Below, piece by piece: positions 62,137 through 64,000 of a stretch of DNA of 64,000 nucleotides (positions are counted from its first letter, which is position 1; every line of letters begins with the position of its first letter). The translations under genes and the position numbers were made by a program. The stretch is from CAZSXU01 sp964610505 (GTDB lineage Bacteria > Arandabacterota > Arandabacteria > JAGLYR01): positions 248,001-312,000 of the forward strand of contig CAZSXU010000001.1 in NCBI GenBank assembly GCA_964610505.1. Direction: 5' to 3'. The notes below the pieces were generated by a model. It ran no database searches, was not told the DNA's origin, and was given only the letters and a program-made list of their open reading frames with translations.

Positions 62137-63441
62137 ATGGCCACCAAGCAGAAGTACGAGACTCAACCGCTCAAATGCTGGGGCAGAGCGAAGGAGATCC
62201 GGGAGAACTTCTATCGGGATTATGCACAAGCCCACGAAAAAGGAGGACTTCGCTGGGCCGGCGGCGCCTGGACTTTCGGAGCGATTCCCTGCGGCCTCGG
62301 CGACGACGTCTGGAGCATCACCAGCGAACCCTACGCCGCCTCCATCGCCGCCAACAAGGAATTCTCCATGCGGTGCCTGGAAGCAACAGAGCGGGCAGGC
62401 TACGCCCGTGATCTTTGCTCCTACATGAGAAACTACTGGGGATCCGTCATCCTCAACGAATATCTCTGGGGCGGCCCGTTCCCAAAACCCGACTTCATCT
62501 GGCAGGACCACATTTGCTGCAGCCATGCCAAGTGGTATCAGGTGGTGTGTGACCTCGAGCCCGGCATTCCTCAGTTCTGCATCGACGTGGCGGTGGGACC
62601 CTACAACGAAATCACCGAGAACAAGGTGGACTACATTGTGGGTCAGATGCACGACGGCATTGCATGGCTGGAAAAGGTGACCGGACGGGCCTACGACGAC
62701 GAGAAACTGATTCAAGCCGTCCATAACGAATGCCGGTCTACGGCGCTCTGGGCGGAGGTCTGCACGCTGAACAAGGCGATCCCGGCTCCTCTCGAAGAGA
62801 AGACGATGTACTCTCTCTACGTCCTCGGCACGCTGATGAAACACAGCAAGATCGTGGCCGACTTCTACGAAGAGCTCAGAGACGAGGTTAGAGAGCGGGT
62901 GGCCAACCAGATCGCGGCCGTCCCCAACGAACAGTGCCGCTTGATGTCCGATACGCAACCGCCGTGGGGCTTCCTGAGTCTGTTCCGGTACCTGGAGAAG
63001 TTCGGCGCGGTGTCCATCGGCAGCCTGTACACTTTCGGCCTCATCGGGGTGTGGGAGGTCAAACCGGACGGCACGTGGGGCCCGCGGACGACCCCCCAGG
63101 AACAAGGGGTGGACATCAAGACCCGTGACCAGGCCCTTCGAATCCTGACCGATTGGAACCTGAGCAAGCCCGAATGGCAGCATTTCTACTCCCCACATCT
63201 CAAGACCGACATGATGGTGCGTATTGCGAAGGAATGGTCGCTCGACGGCGTGATGCTGCATTACAACCGCGGATGTGAAGGACTGACCGTGGGCATTGCC
63301 GAGAATCGCCTGGGTCTGATTGAGGCCGGGTTCCCCGTCATGACCTTCGAGGGCAACATGGGAGATGAGCGCGAGTTCGATCTTCACAAGACCATGACGC
63401 GTGTTGACGCATTCATGGAAACCCTGGGCGTCAAGAAGTGA
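62137..63441 (+). CDS. bcrB: Benzoyl-CoA reductase-type subunit B
   Basis: A 434-residue protein starting at the ATG at 62137 (GGGAGACCAAGG upstream), 13 bases after bcrC. It shows WTFGAIPCGLGDDVWSITSE, a DLCSYMRNYWGSVILNE loop, QDHICCSHAKWYQVV and HYNRGCEGLTVGIAENRLGL, the cysteine-bearing blocks of the larger HGD-D subunit. At about 430-440 residues it fits BcrB/BzdO better than the shorter dehydratase beta subunits. It would form the catalytic heterodimer with BcrC. Confidence 0.78.
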   Translation: MATKQKYETQPLKCWGRAKEIRENFYRDYAQAHEKGGLRWAGGAWTFGAIPCGLGDDVWSITSEPYAASIAANKEFSMRCLEATERAGYARDLCSYMRNYWGSVILNEYLWGGPFPKPDFIWQDHICCSHAKWYQVVCDLEPGIPQFCIDVAVGPYNEITENKVDYIVGQMHDGIAWLEKVTGRAYDDEKLIQAVHNECRSTALWAEVCTLNKAIPAPLEEKTMYSLYVLGTLMKHSKIVADFYEELRDEVRERVANQIAAVPNEQCRLMSDTQPPWGFLSLFRYLEKFGAVSIGSLYTFGLIGVWEVKPDGTWGPRTTPQEQGVDIKTRDQALRILTDWNLSKPEWQHFYSPHLKTDMMVRIAKEWSLDGVMLHYNRGCEGLTVGIAENRLGLIEAGFPVMTFEGNMGDEREFDLHKTMTRVDAFMETLGVKK

Positions 63442-63490
63442 TGAGCGAAGGTGAACTGACCAGAGGACTTGATCGAATCGGGAGTCGCTT

Positions 63491-64000
63491 ATGATCACCG
63501 TTGGCATCGACATGGGATCCAAGACGATCAAGGTAGTCGTCCTTCGGGACGGGGAGGTCATCGGTCGAGGTATCGAGCTGGCCGGGTTCGAGAGCCGCGA
63601 GGCGGCCGAGAAGGCATTCGACGCGGCGCTCCAAGACGCCGGGATATCCAAAGCGGATATCGACGGGATGGTCGCGACGGGGGCCGGGCGAAAGAACGCC
63701 CCACATACCGACCGGGACATCACCGAGGTCGGCGGCGACGCCAAAGGCGTCGTGACTCTCTATCCCCATGCGCGAACCGTGATCGACGTGGGAGCGGAAG
63801 AAGGCCGGGCGATTCGCTGCAACGAAGAGGGGAAGGTTCTGGACTTCGCCCTCAACGAGAAATGCGCCGCGGGAGCCGGAGCTTTCACCGAGGCCATGAG
63901 CCGCGCGCTGGAGGTGAGTGTCGAAGAGCTGGGGCAGATGTCGCTGAGATCGAAGAATCCAACTCCGATGAATGCGCAATGCGCCGTGTTTGCCGAGTCG
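63491..64000 (+). CDS. bcrD: ATPase subunit of benzoyl-CoA reductase, D-type, 3' end outside window
   Basis: 170 codons are visible from the ATG at 63491 (GGAG six bases upstream). It is an ASKHA/BadF-type ATPase: the first phosphate loop is GIDMGSKTIKVVVLRDG, and the second nucleotide motif reads DVGAEEGRAIR rather than the DIGGQD of dehydratase activators and A-type subunits. The NEKCAAGAGAFTEAMSRALE segment carries the bridging-cluster Cys. The GAEE variant is what I associate with BcrD/BadG/BzdQ. It would couple ATP hydrolysis to electron transfer into BcrBC. An A-type partner should lie just beyond the edge. Confidence 0.75.
   Translation, partial: MITVGIDMGSKTIKVVVLRDGEVIGRGIELAGFESREAAEKAFDAALQDAGISKADIDGMVATGAGRKNAPHTDRDITEVGGDAKGVVTLYPHARTVIDVGAEEGRAIRCNEEGKVLDFALNEKCAAGAGAFTEAMSRALEVSVEELGQMSLRSKNPTPMNAQCAVFAES

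Overview
The window is GC-rich bacterial DNA dominated by one very long leftward block of translation and transcription genes. Three things suggest an uncultured anaerobe of the FCB-like lineages (Eisenbacteria, Krumholzibacteria, Latescibacteria type): a secreted protein ending in a FlgD-like / type IX sorting-style domain, EF-Tu with a non-standard switch I, and an anaerobic aromatic (benzoyl-CoA) gene set. The phylum is inference; there is no rRNA gene in the window to settle it.

Layout. 1-1.3 kb, leftward: an ECF sigma factor, its membrane zinc-finger anti-sigma factor and an overlapping YbjQ-type gene cut by the window edge. 1.65-4.6 kb, rightward: a large exported protein with a papain-like C39-type domain and a C-terminal sorting domain. 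4.9-7.6 kb, leftward: a GlcD/GlcF-like 2-hydroxyacid dehydrogenase pair. 8.2-42.7 kb, leftward: tRNA-Thr(UGU), tRNA-Tyr, tRNA-Gly, tRNA-Thr(GGU), tuf, rpmG, tRNA-Trp, secE, nusG, rplKAJL, rpoBC, rpsLG, fusA, a second tuf, then the S10-spc-alpha genes down to rplQ, including secY, adk, map and infA. Strong TTGACA-type promoters precede the tRNA cluster and rpsL, and a GC hairpin follows rplQ. 43-52.5 kb: mixed single genes (two radical SAM proteins, a large membrane protein, a Cys-rich MerR regulator, YjbQ, a sirtuin, a papain-like protease, MntP and a basic-tailed unknown).

52.7-64 kb, rightward, is the metabolic highlight. It holds a fused ADP-forming acyl-CoA synthetase, a family III CoA-transferase, a three-subunit molybdopterin/FeS/NrfD membrane complex without a Tat signal, and the start of an ATP-dependent (class I) benzoyl-CoA reductase cluster (C, B and a D-type ATPase subunit running off the edge). 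Read together, these could activate an aromatic acid such as phenylacetate, oxidise its CoA ester at the membrane (PadBCD-like) and dearomatise benzoyl-CoA.

The gaps between genes carry a second layer: a mosaic of dispersed, structured repeat modules. These include a 148-bp element with inverted ends in four copies, a hairpin module in two copies whose differences are nearly all synonymous in one short reading frame, a related hairpin inside the tRNA operon, AT-richer GAAAGTCGA-like strings, and a 39-bp tandem repeat. Some of this material forms the last codons of neighbouring genes.
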